Source: Siderastrea siderea (Eukaryota > Cnidaria > Anthozoa > Scleractinia > Rhizangiidae). Taken from it: a stretch of 64,000 nucleotides of DNA. The notes under the pieces are model-generated. The model saw only the letters and a program-made list of their open reading frames with translations, did no database searches and was not told the origin of the DNA. Position 1 is the stretch's first letter. The number at the start of each line of letters is the position of its first letter. The position numbers and the translations under genes are program-made. Shown here in pieces: positions 50,924 to 61,579 of this stretch. The stretch lies in contig OZ034971.1 in NCBI GenBank assembly GCA_964030785.1, positions 36,131,804 through 36,195,803 of the forward strand, written 5' to 3'.

Positions 50924-51034
50924 CTGGAACTGTGAAAGGCTTTTGTTGTGAAGTTTCCCTGTTCCATAGCTGTGTTTGTCGTAAAGGAATTTCACTTGGC
51001 GTGCCCCTGCATCTTCAGCGTTTTGAATAAGCTC
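50924..51034 (-). CDS. SACS: Sacsin-like protein, ATPase N-box exon
   Basis: This 111-bp exon of exactly 37 codons reads [20 protein letters not shown] and ends [16 protein letters not shown] is the Mg-ATP binding N-box of sacsin repeats. The acceptor is TTTTTTTTAG just above 51034 and the donor GTGAGT below 50924. Its last codon joins GPALYAYND of the 17644-17791 exon in phase 0. It lies 383 bp to the right of the Polinton, which proves that the Polinton occupies an intron of this gene. Confidence 0.93.
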
Positions 51035-51231
51035 CTAAAAAAAACATGAGGACCAAGTGGTAAAACTGTGGGTCACATAGCATTTGTGCGTGCATCAGTG
51101 CCCCAATTCAACCTATTATCGACCAGTTACAGTCAGCATAATAGAGAAGACAATTGTCATAAAAATGTCAAAAAAATTTGGTCAAACAAACAGACTTCAC
51201 TTTTCCACTTGTATTTCTTAGCAGGTTACTC

Positions 51232-52931
51232 CACAGGCAGCCCAAGCTCACGCCTCGAGAAAGCGAGGAATTTATAAATTATTTATGGTTCTCGAGTCGG
51301 GACGTGACCTTCGAGAGAGACCAGTATTGGGTTACAAGCGGCCGTTAACAATTTGAGACTTTGTATGGGGAATAAAATATCGTCGATTTCGAACGTGAAA
51401 TAAAACTCAATTTCAACACTTTTTTAGTGAAATGAATAAAACTACCTCACCTCTTGCGTCTTTGTGTGTTTTTGGGGCTTATTCTATCGTTTTGGGCTTT
51501 CTTTGTCACGACAGTTGGGTTACAAGCGGCCGTTAACAATTTGAGACTTTGTATGGGGAATAAAATATCGTCGATCTCGAACGTTAAATAAAACTAAATT
51601 TCAACATGTTTTTAGTGAAATGAATAAAACTAACTTACCTCTTGCGTCTTTGTGTGTTTTTTGGGCTCATTTCATCGTTTTGGGCTTTATTTGTCTTGAC
51701 TGTCACTACCTTCATAAGACGAAGTCAAGGCTACAGACCGTTTCTGGCTGGCGATTCGAACTTGTCTACTCGAAGGCGGTTTGCGGCCAGAAAATCCATC
51801 CTATCGCAGATTTTTTCAGCCAGAGGTAAAGTTCTATGATCTCCACACCTTGTAAAATGTTCCCTCGCCAAATATCCCCGCGCATTTTCCTGAAAATGAG
51901 CTTTTTCTCACTCCATGTCCAAAATCCCTTCTTTCGGCAAACGCTCATGATTTTGAAAATCGACACGAGGCTTGGGTCCGAGATCAAATCTCTCTCGACC
52001 GAGAGTGGTACAGTCAACTCATGTACAGCACTTACCCCATCCCGACAGTGGCATCACGCACAGCACTATTGTATCGATCAACCAATGACAGAGCGAGGCG
52101 ACCCGACGGGATACGGGAGATAAACAAACGGCTGAATTTGAATTTTTGACTGTACCACTCTCGGTCGAGAGAGATTTGATCTCGGACCCAAGCCTCGTGT
52201 CGATTTTCAAAATCATGAGCGTTTGCCGAAAGAAGGGATTTTGGACATGGAGTGAGAAAAAGTTCATTTTCAGGAAAATGCGCGGGGATATTTGGCGAGG
52301 GAACATTTTACAAGGTGTGGAGATCATAGAACTTTACCTCTGGCTGAAAAAATCTGCGATAGGATGGATTTTCTGGCCGCAAACCGCCTTCGAGTAGACA
52401 AGTTCGAATCGCCAGCCAGAAACGGTCTGTAGCCTTGACTTCGTCTTATGAAGGTAGTGACAGTCAAGACAAATAAAGCCCAAAACGATGAAATGAGCCC
52501 AAAAAACACACAAAGACGCAAGAGGTAAGTTAGTTTTATTCATTTCACTAAAAACATGTTGAAATTTAGTTTTATTTAACGTTCGAGATCGACGATATTT
52601 TATTCCCCATACAAAGTCTCAAATTGTTAACGGCCGCTTGTAACCCAACTGTCGTGACAAAGAAAGCCCAAAACGATAGAATAAGCCCCAAAAACACACA
52701 AAGACGCAAGAGGTGAGATAGTTTTATTCATTTCACTAAAAAAGTGTTGAAATTGAGTTTTATTTCACGTTCGAAATCGACGATATTTTATTCCCCATAC
52801 AAAGTCTTAAATTGTTAACGGCCGCTTGTAACCCAATACCGGTCTCTCTCGAAGGTCACGTCCCGACTCGAGAACCATAAATAATTTATAAATTCCTCGC
52901 TTTCTCGAGGCGTGAGCTTGGGCTGCCTGTG
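51232..52931. mobile_element. 1.7-kb foldback element with about 790-bp arms
   Basis: The arms (51232-52018 and about 52146-52931) are near-identical inverse copies starting CACAGGCAGCCCAAGCTC, around an about 125-bp centre. GTTACTC stands on both sides (51225-51231 and 52932-52938). Each arm contains two direct copies of a GGGTTACAAGCGGCCGTTAA unit. Mirrored reading frames are palindrome shadows. It is a non-autonomous DNA element with a 7- or 8-bp duplication. Confidence 0.8.
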
Positions 52932-53029
52932 GTTACTCTAAGAACACCTTATACAAACACTGATAGACTGAATGAGCGAGAGGAGATCCAGGCCTGCAAA
53001 GACCTCCAGTCTTACTAGTTAACACTTAA

Positions 53030-53415
53030 GGACAGTGCCTCCAAATTCTGAGGAATTTTTGCAAAGGTTATGACTATGGGGAAAAAGTAGATCTTAGCAA
53101 GAGTTATTGGAATCCAAAAAAGAAAAATGTGGGTAGCCACGCATTTTTCAGAGATAATTAAGCAACCATAATTCTAAAAAAGCGTTAAAATACAAAGAAT
53201 GTATGGCAATTTCTTTCCAAACTTAAGTTGAGTTATCTCTGAAAAAATGCGTGGTTTAACCCCCAACTTTTTTTTGGGGGGGGGGGGGTCTGATACCCCT
53301 TGCTAAATTATAAGATGTAGTTTTTCCACAGCAGTAAACAGTGCAAAAATATCATTGTATTAGTGCGCAAGTTCCTTAAGAAATCTGAATATCTCGAGAT
53401 GGAGAGGCACCGTCC
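53030..53415. mobile_element. TTAA-flanked MITE, copy A
   Basis: The ends are GGACAGTGCCTCC and GGCACCGTCC with TTAA directly outside (53026-53029 and 53416-53419). It shares TTTTTGCAAAGGTTATGACT and other internal blocks with copy B at 54580. Confidence 0.7.
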
Positions 53416-54138
53416 TTAAATGATCACTCTAAGTCCATGTTTTGTTTTGTGGTGAAAGAAAGTTAAGCAGCACACACAAAACATGTATATGGCTTTTTTT
53501 TTCATTCCTACTAAGGTTTCCAAAGTGATTTCCCATCACTTTATAGGAATAGCGCAAAAACAGATATCAATTAGAGGCTCTGGGGAATCAACATATATTA
53601 AGCATTTATAATCCCTGCAGTCAGCCTTGTGCTCATGTTTATTAATTCATTATTTCAGGATTTTCTTGATATCTAAAAACTGGGCTATTTTTAACCCTCA
53701 GTTGGATTTCCATACACTTCATCTCATTGTCATTATTGGAATGGAAGAGCGAAGGAAAATAAAAATGAACCAGCAAATACACATTAAAACCACAACATAA
53801 TATTAATCAATGTTATTGTGTGAAGGAACGTTTATAGGATATATTAAACATGAGAAAGAGTGTTTCATCATGATATCCAAAACCCAAGAAGTGGGTTGAA
53901 AAAACCAGGCACCGCCAAGTTTTTTTAGCTGACTTCGAGGTGTTTGGATACCTGATGATAATGCTCTTTGAGTTTTGGTATGGCTTCTAAAACCATTCAT
54001 AATTCTTGGAGAAGTTCAAAGCAAAATTTTGCAAGATTTTATGCTAATTAAGATATCTAAACCAAACCACTGTCACAGTAGTGATTTCCTTTGTTTTCTC
54101 TTTATGAATTATTAAATAAATAAGTTTGAGAGATATAC

Positions 54139-54239
54139 CTTGAGAATCTGTCCATCATCTGGGTACTGGTCTAGGATGGTCCTCAGCTGTTGTAGGAGCG
54201 AGGGTTGAATAATGTCAAAGTCATCAACATCTACTTCCA
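54139..54239 (-). CDS. SACS: Sacsin-like protein, 5' exon
   Basis: The exon reads EVDVDDFDIIQPSLLQQL and then LDQYPDDGQILK, the N-terminal lead into the first ATPase repeat (the family has YPD(D/G)GQILKELIQNA). The acceptor is TTTTACAG (54241-54240) and the donor GTATAT from 54138 down. It joins the 50924-51034 exon in phase 0. It needs one base from an upstream exon. A 16-base candidate first exon (54542-54557, ATGGATAAAC... followed by GTAAGC) has the right phase, but nothing else supports it; the true start may lie elsewhere to the right. Confidence 0.88.
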
Positions 54240-54579
54240 CTGTAAAATAAATGACATCATAACACTCATTAATAATTGCTAAAGGGAATGCTAAATGGCT
54301 TACAGATTTTGCCCTCATTTTCATAAACGTTTCCTTCGATTTACTTACCTAAAATGATTGATATTGGCAAAATAGTCAAAAACATGGACTGGAAACTGGA
54401 CTAGCCCCCACCCCCTAAATGATTGCCACCCTTCCCCCCCCCCCCAAGTTCTTAAAAAGGTTAATAAAGCCACAAAAGCATGTTCACCTTTATGCAGGAT
54501 TATGTTTGAGTTAGTAACTAAACAGGTGAAAATTAGCTTACTTAATAGTTTATCCATAGTAATAACTGCAATTCTTTAA

Positions 54580-54856
54580 GGACACAGTGCCTTCTAATAC
54601 AGAAGTATTTTTGCAAAGGTTATGACTATGGGAAAAAACAGATCTTATCTCTTATTTCAGAATTATCTCTGAAAAATGCATGGTTACCCACCAATTTTCT
54701 TTTTGGATTCTGATAGCCCTTGCTAAGATCTGCTTTTTCCACATAGTCATCAACTACACAAAAATACTTTTGTATTAGTAAGGAATTTCCTTTAGAAAAT
54801 GTCCAGACCCCAAGATGCGCAGAACGCATGTGCAGTAACAAAAGGAGGCACCATCC
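54580..54856. mobile_element. TTAA-flanked MITE, copy B
   Basis: The ends are GGACACAGTGCC and GGAGGCACCATCC with TTAA at 54576-54579 and 54857-54860. Same family as 53030-53415, shorter. Confidence 0.7.
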
Positions 54857-56402
54857 TTAAATACATCTTTTGTGGAAATGGGAAATACAACTGTTAACGT
54901 AAGATTTAAAGAGTCCAAGGTCGATGATTTATATAAGAGTTGTGTCTGCCAGTGATCTGCATGATATCTTCCTTGAGCCCTGTGTTAAAGTTGCTTCTCG
55001 CCCCAAGTTTCATCAGAGCAAGTCAGGACCCAGCTAGCTGTAATTGTTTTGTAGTCATGACCTATGATGCTCAGTTACTGGTGTTTTGGTGGCTTAATTT
55101 TTCCTGCATATTAAAGAAAGTTTAAAATAAGGTCCAACGTCCGTGCGGGCACATTCCCCCCCCCCCTCCCCCCTCACCCCAGGATCATAGAGCCCCTAAC
55201 TGAAAGCAAAGCGTGTTCAGGCACATTCAGTTGTTAATAGTAAGTAACTAAACAACTAAATTTGAACTTCGCTTAATTAATTTATCCAAAGTACGAAATA
55301 CAAGCTCACGTCTTTTGTGGCAGGGAAGTGGGCCACAAAACTTAACGTAAAAATAAGAGATAGAAAAGTCCAGATCTAAGAACTGTGATACACTAAATAC
55401 TGCATGGTCTTGCATGAAAATCGTAGCTTACTTTTCATCAAGGAAAGCCAGGATCCTTACAATGCTTGATAATCATGATCAGTTCCTAACATAGAAAGAA
55501 AGATATTTCATTAATTGAGGAATCTAAATAAGCATGCTGAATAGCTGGCGTTTCAGCAGCTTCATAAATTCCACTCAGTTTAGTGATGTAAATTGAATGC
55601 AGGTAAATCAAATTTGCTTGATAATCATGATCAGTTCCTAACATAGAAAGAAAGATATTTCATTAATTGAGGAATCTAAATAAGCATACTGAATAGCTGG
55701 CGTTTTAGCAGCTTCATAAATTCCACTCAGTTTAGTGATGTAAATTGAATGCAGGTAAATCAAATTTGCTGTTTTCAATGAATTATCATTGTTAAGCACA
55801 ATCACTGCTTTCAAATTCTCTTGGGAAATAAAACATAAAGCTTAAATACACTTGCTAAGAGCTTCTGTATTTCCAGAGTTAAGCCTCTATATTTTTATCG
55901 TTGATCAACCTCGGAAATTCAATTTGTGATACGTCGAAATGGCATATTTCGTTAAAGGACCCGGGGACAAAACTTTAGAGATAAACCCTAAATGACTTAC
56001 CGAAAACTCTGTTATCCTAGAAACCTTCGAAGACTTTGCTTCGCTATCTTAGCGCACGGAAAGCGGACTAATTCTTGGAATTAAGCACACGCTTCGCTTT
56101 CCCGGAATTGACAGCTGAACAAACATCAGACGTCACGTGAACAGATTTCTCGGAATTAGTTTCCGCTTCATAGAGTACTAAAGTGTGACGTCACGTTGCC
56201 ATGGCGCTAAATTTTTCTGTTCTAAACAATCCCTTTTGACTGAACAAAACAATGGCGCGTTGGTCACGCAGCTTATGTTTCTTCAATCAAACCACGCGAA
56301 AAAAAGAAAAGACTCCATAGAAGTCTTTGTCACGTTTTGCCTTAGGGTTCTCCTAGAGTTACGCAATGTAAATTTTACTCTAAGAAGGTCAAAAAGGTCG
56401 AA
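54857..56402. other. Non-coding stretch with a 152-bp tandem duplication
   Basis: AT-rich, with C-rich homopolymers near 55157. An about 152-bp segment occurs twice in tandem (55464-55615 and 55616-55767) with few differences. It may contain the 5' end of the sacsin gene, but I cannot place it. Confidence 0.6.
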
Positions 56403-58053
56403 ATGGTTCAGTGCTTCGCACGTGTAAGCTTAAGTTCTTTGACTTCCCGAGCAAGGAAAAGAAGAACGAAGAATACAGACGATGGATTCGATTGCTAAGG
56501 TTTGTATATTTTTTTGCTCATAAATACTGTAATAGCATAAAACTGAATTCTAGTGTTTGTACACGTGAAGCTTCTGCGAAACAATTCACAACAAATCGAG
56601 TTCAGGTGTCTTCGATGTCGATCGGCGCATTGTTTTGGTTTGGCAATATCCGTGGATTAAGCCTTCTCCTACATTATATAAGTTTAACTTTTCCGAACCA
56701 AACAATCATCAAATGTCTTCAGTCGAAGAAAGTAAGAAAGTGGATCATTCGCGGCCTGATTTTGTGTGATGATGTGGTTTCGCAGTATGTGCAATCTCGC
56801 AGTGAGCGTGTTTATAGTAAAATCACATGGCTTTCTTTAGAGTTTCTAGCATATATGTTTTGCCCTTTATTTTAACATTTTTAATTTTTAAGGGCAGTCG
56901 AGAAATAAACTTGAGTGATTTTCTTCTTTCATATATCTCTCGGAAAACAGGAAGAAAGATAGAGCCGAGTCAATACTCAAGAGTGTGCAGCTGCCATTTC
57001 AGGGATGGTAGTAAATCTTTCGGACCAGAGATTTGTGGAGAAATGAAGACAAAATTTTCCCAGCTGAAGGAGGACCACCAAAGAAAAAGAAGAAAATAGT
57101 AGTAAAGAAGGAGACATTGCAAGAGATGGTGGAGGCAATGATTAAAGGAAAGGAGCAACAGCAAAATGAAAGCCCCAAGGATACAAAGAAAGCCAGCACA
57201 AAGGAAATTGTTCTGGAGGCAGAGTTAGATCAAGTGAAGAAAGAACTTGCAGACGTACAGGCCAGAGAAGATTACTGGAAGAAAAGCTACACTATTTCAC
57301 GATTGACTGCAGAGGTTATAAGAATGGAAACAGGGCTTCCAACTGGAGAGGTTTTTAATATTGTGGTAAATCATGCATTAAGATTCAAGGATTCCATCAC
57401 TTACTTTTCTGGTTGGAAAGTGGAATCAATCACTTTTGAAGATCAAATTTTTATGACTCTAATGAAGATAAGGCGAAGCTACGCCAACCTTCACCTTGCA
57501 CAGTTATTCAGTTGCAGTGTTGGAACAATAGCAAATATTGTAACTACTTTTATTCATGTTTTGCATTCTATTTTATTTGAAGATACATGTATCATGACAT
57601 CTGTCCCCCCTATAGATAAAAATAAGCTATTTGCATCATCTTCATTTTCTCAGTTTACTTCTTGCAGAATGGTTATTGACTGCACTGATATTGAGGTTGC
57701 AGCCCCTCGCTTAGTAAGTCAACAAAATGCTACATATTCAGGCTACAGGAGTGTGAATTCCTTCAAATGCCATTGTAGGAGTGGCACCAAATGCAGTTAT
57801 CACTTATGTAAGCAAGTTGTACCCTGGTGCAATTTCTGATAAGGATTGTACAGCAGTCAGGATTATTGAATCATTTTGTGCCTGGGGATATGATTATGGC
57901 AGACAAGGGTTTTCTAATTCAAGATATTCTGCCAAATGGTGTTTCTCTTAACATACCACCCTTTCTGAATAATGTGTATTTACAGAAAGTGAGGCAAAAG
58001 CCACAAAATTGATTGCCAGAGCAAGGATCCATGTAGAGAGGGCAAACGCTTAA
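56403..58053 (+). pseudogene. THAP + DDE_Tnp_4-type transposase, frameshifted
   Basis: A THAP zinc-finger start (ATG 56403, FFDFPSKEKKNEEYRRWIRL) is split by an intron-like GT..AG gap (about 56501-56892) and continues SQYSRVCSCHFRDGSKSFGP. A Lys-rich linker and HTH (FEDQIFMTLMKIRRSYANLH, LFSCSVGTIANIV) follow, then catalytic-type CRMVIDCTDIEVAAP and, in another frame, VPGDMIMADKGFLIQDILP and ARIHVER. At least two frameshifts, one in the THAP part and one between 57700 and 57850, break the frame. It is a dead transposase of the IS4/IS5-like DDE_Tnp_4 group, seen in Harbinger and ISL2EU transposons. Confidence 0.75.
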
Positions 58054-58790
58054 GGTTGAAAGATTTTAAAATATTAAGTTTCGTTCCCTACTACCTACAC
58101 TGTTAGGCAGACATTCTTTCTCAACTGTGTGTCGCTCTTGTAAATTTACAGTTTCCACTCATCAAGGAAGGGTGTGAAGCAACAGACCTTGAGTGATTTA
58201 AATAATTTAGTTAAATATCTGTATCGATTGTTCCTTAATAAAAGTTAACTGTTACCAAGAAGAAATTTGATTTGCTGGTTACATTTACTAAATGTTATTG
58301 ATTCCTGTGATTACATTTTAAAAACAAGAATTAAGAATTAAACTTTTCTAAAATTATGAGCATCATGTCACCCGTCACCGGTGTCGAAGTATCCCTGACA
58401 GTGTCAATTAGGGAGTCCTCCTTGGTTTCTTTATCAGAAACTAGTTGTATTCCATTTTGCTTTCCTTAGTGTCTATTGGTCCATAACGAGAGGTTGTGAA
58501 TCGGCAATCCACTGGATGATATTTTTGATTGATCTCAGCCCACTCTACAACTACTGGTTACTATCTGGCTCTTGGGGTTAACTCCTGGTAGGGGCACTTA
58601 AGGGAAGCTTGGGTGGGGTAATGCCACTGAGGCCTTCTATCCCTGACCCTTTTCAAGACAAAAATATATTCATTAAACATAAAAGTACAACTCCAAGTAG
58701 TGGTAACACCAAATCCAATAATACCAGTCTCAGATTACCATAGCCCCCCCCCCCCCCACCCAAAATAAAGCCCACTATTATGTCCATTAC
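58054..58790. other. Non-coding between two converging pseudogenes
   Basis: No gene seen. It has a C14-type run near 58746 and lies between the transposase and YqaJ remnants, which may be the two genes of one decayed transposon. Confidence 0.55.
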
Positions 58791-59325
58791 TCAGATAGAA
58801 AATCTTGAAAAGACCAATTGCACTACAATTTTCCTTCCACTATCTTTGGAAAAATGTGTTCGAGGTAAAATTGTGTTAAGCGTGGGATGTTGGCCGCCCA
58901 ATTTTCTTCCCTTTCTATTCTTAGAATAGCTACATCCTTTGTAGTCCATACAACAAAATAAGAAAACTTTCTGTGTGTTAAGTACATTTCTCCTTGGACC
59001 TGATGCCAATAAACATGGTGTTTCCTCAATGCATACTGTCACGGCACTTTCAGTTTTCTCAAGGCAAAATGTTTCTGATTTGGCTGCCTCTTCGATGGTG
59101 AGGTTTTGTTCAGTGTATGGACACTTGACCTCAAGAACAGTTTCATGGTCAACAAAAAATTCCGTCCGGAGAAGCACCAAGAATTCCAGAGGGATGAAAC
59201 CAGTATCTTTCACTATTTTTCCTGTTCGTAGCGTGTTAACTCCCCATTGTACGGCTTTTACCCTGGATAAATCATATTCTCCAAGGAGATGTTTTAGGAG
59301 TGAAGGGGTTTCTCCTTTTTTGCCT
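58791..59325 (-). pseudogene. YqaJ-like exonuclease, frameshifted and interrupted
   Basis: The minus strand gives VLEVKCPYTEQNLTIEEAAK (the YqaJ catalytic ExK region), a LGASPDG stretch in another frame near 59180, and HQVQGEMYLTHRKFSYFVVW in a third frame, so several frameshifts are present. YqaJ/lambda-exonuclease folds are encoded by ISL2EU-type transposons and viruses. The 5' part is separated by a 2-kb MULE-like insertion and appears to continue past 61357 (LNVGKK). Confidence 0.7.
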
Positions 59326-61356
59326 CAGTCAGTACAAAACGCAGACTGCAGACCGCAGACTGCAGACTGCAAACTAGGTACAAAATGCAGACTGGGTACA
59401 AATTGCAGACTGCAGACTGCAGACTGAGTACAAAATCCAGACTAAGACCAAAACGGTATATTTAACTACAAACGATATAATTTCAATCAAAGAAAGAAAA
59501 AGCTCGGTCAATTGACTAGCCACCGATCACACGCGAGATTATTTTGAGAGATAAAACCACGGGAAAATAAACAAACGGTCAATCATGAAACCACAGGTTG
59601 CTTTTCCATGCAAAAATTCGACCTATCATCCTTTTTTTATTTTTGTATCGGCATTATCATTTTTATTTTGTTGTGATTTTATTCGAACATGCAGTGGAAC
59701 GGAAGGGGCCAGAGCTTTATACTTTCACTACCACGATGGCACTCATGCGGGTGCGAATCGGTCAAAAAAAAGGGTAAACTAGTAATGAAAGAAAAAAACA
59801 GGGTGGCAGGAATTTTAGTTATTTATTGCTTGAAAACGAACTGTCACCTCATCAAACACGCAGTGTGTTTTCAATTTTTAACTAGCCCCATGTCACGCAG
59901 TCGCCTTTCCTTTCTATCCGCCGAAATTCTCATTATTCATAGAGGTCAAAGCACACGAGACTCGATTAAGCTGTTCCAGTATTAAAAACTGAAAAAAAAA
60001 AAGTCACCTCAATAGCAAACGAAGGACCAACGCATTATATTTATTGATGATTATAAGCGGTACTTATTGAGGTTCGTGTGCTCTTTTAATAGTGCAAATT
60101 TCCGCGGATAGGTGAACTCGGAAAGGTGACTGCGCACGTGACGAGGCGCAAGAAAAATTAAAAATATATATTGGTCAAGTGAATTAAGGAAAGGGTCTCC
60201 GCAGGATTGGAGGGGGAGGGTCTAGTTTAGAATACTTTCAAGGTACTGATTAGAACGTTTGGCAGAGTCGAGCATTTCCTTGAAGTATTTAATTTTTGTC
60301 TTCGTGAACTTTGTTTTTACTTCACGTGACATACCACGCCCAATTTTTACAATTTATTTTGATTGAAATTTACAATATTTTGAGAAAACGAATTGCCATT
60401 AAGTTTGCCTTGTATCAATGGCTCGAGGCAGAAGGTTTACGGAACTAATTGGGGTTTTGAGAATTTAGGTACTTTCTTTAAACTATGACGTTTTAATTTT
60501 GGAGAGGGACTGGGACTAGAGAAAAACAGTAAAGAGTTACGTAACAATTAACGTTTTCAGAAAACCCCGTTTAATTTTTACTATCTTTCCACAATGTGGA
60601 AGTTTTGGAAGAAAGATGAGTAGTTATAACGTTGATTATCATGTTGTAATAGAACTATTGCAAATTTTGCATAAATTAGGGCGTGGCCGATCATGTGATC
60701 ACAGCAAACACAATAATTTATCCAAAAAGTTGATTTGTCTCTTATTACACAATTATAAGCCATTTTGTCTTGAATAGCAACGCTTCTACAAAAATTTCGA
60801 AAAAAGTGATATTTCTTGAGGAGCCATTCCTTAATCCACCTGAGTGTGTGTTTGATTATGACAGTTCTTTTTTTAACAATAAATAAATTCACTGCCACCC
60901 TGCAGTTTAAAGTAAAAAACTCTGTGTTTGCGCCCCACGATGGGTGCCATCGTAGAAGTCTGAACTAAGTTCTGGCCTCTTCAATACTACTGCATGTTCG
61001 AAGAAAATAACAACAAAATAAAAATGTTAATGGTACAAAAATAAAAAAAGGACGATAGGACGAATTTTTTGCAAGGAAAAGCGAACTGTGGTTTCGTGAT
61101 TGACCGTTTGTTTACTTTCTTGTGGTTTTATCTCGCATCTGATCGGTGGCTAGTCAATTGACCGAGCTTTTTCTTTTTTTGATTGAAATTATATCGTTTT
61201 TAGTTAAATATACGTATACCGTTTTGGTCTTAGTCTGCATTTTGTACTCAGTCTGCAGTCTGCAGTCTGCAGTCTGCAATTTGTACCCAGTCTGCATTTT
61301 GTACAGAGTCTGCAGTCTGCAGTCTGCGGTCTGCAGTCTGCGTTTTGTACTGACCG
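59326..61356. mobile_element. MULE-like non-autonomous element with minisatellite TIRs (2031 bp)
   Basis: The inverse ends C(A/G)GTCAGTACAAAACGC carry GCAGACT minisatellites (59338-59445 and 61235-61345) and continue as an about 290-bp TIR (to near 59620). A 10-bp target duplication TTTTTTGCCT lies at 59316-59325 and 61357-61366, as Mutator-like elements leave. No transposase is seen inside. Confidence 0.8.
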
Positions 61357-61440
61357 TTTTTTGCCTACATTAAGCACGGTGAAGTTAGCTTTCAAGTTTC
61401 GGCACGTAACGACTCGAGCGCTACTAAATATGAATGTATC
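61357..61440 (-). pseudogene. YqaJ-like pseudogene, separated 5' piece
   Basis: The minus-strand frame reads toward LNVGKK and would continue into the 59325 segment once the MULE-like insertion and one duplication copy are removed. The upstream end is unclear. Confidence 0.45.
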
Positions 61441-61579
61441 TACAACGCTATCACGCTAAAAAGAAAATCTTCATATTTCATTAAAAAGTTCTTTATTATC
61501 TGTAGTTCTTATACAGAATCAAATAATTTAACTAGGCGAAAACACGCCGTGACAAATTAGTGACTTGAACCGACTTTAA

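Larger units (their letters stand above)
51035..54138. other. Sacsin intron with foldback element and MITE
   Basis: 3.1-kb intron between two phase-matched exons. It is mostly filled by a 1.7-kb foldback and a TTAA-flanked MITE; the rest is AT-rich, with a G10 run near 53277 and no gene. Confidence 0.75.

Noticed and set aside
51620..52543. Mirrored open frames with identical proteins on both strands
   Set aside because: They result from the palindrome arms; no known domain.
59338..61345. Possible CRISPR-like array of GCAGACT repeats
   Set aside because: Short minisatellite in transposon TIRs without unique spacers; no cas genes, and the setting is animal DNA.
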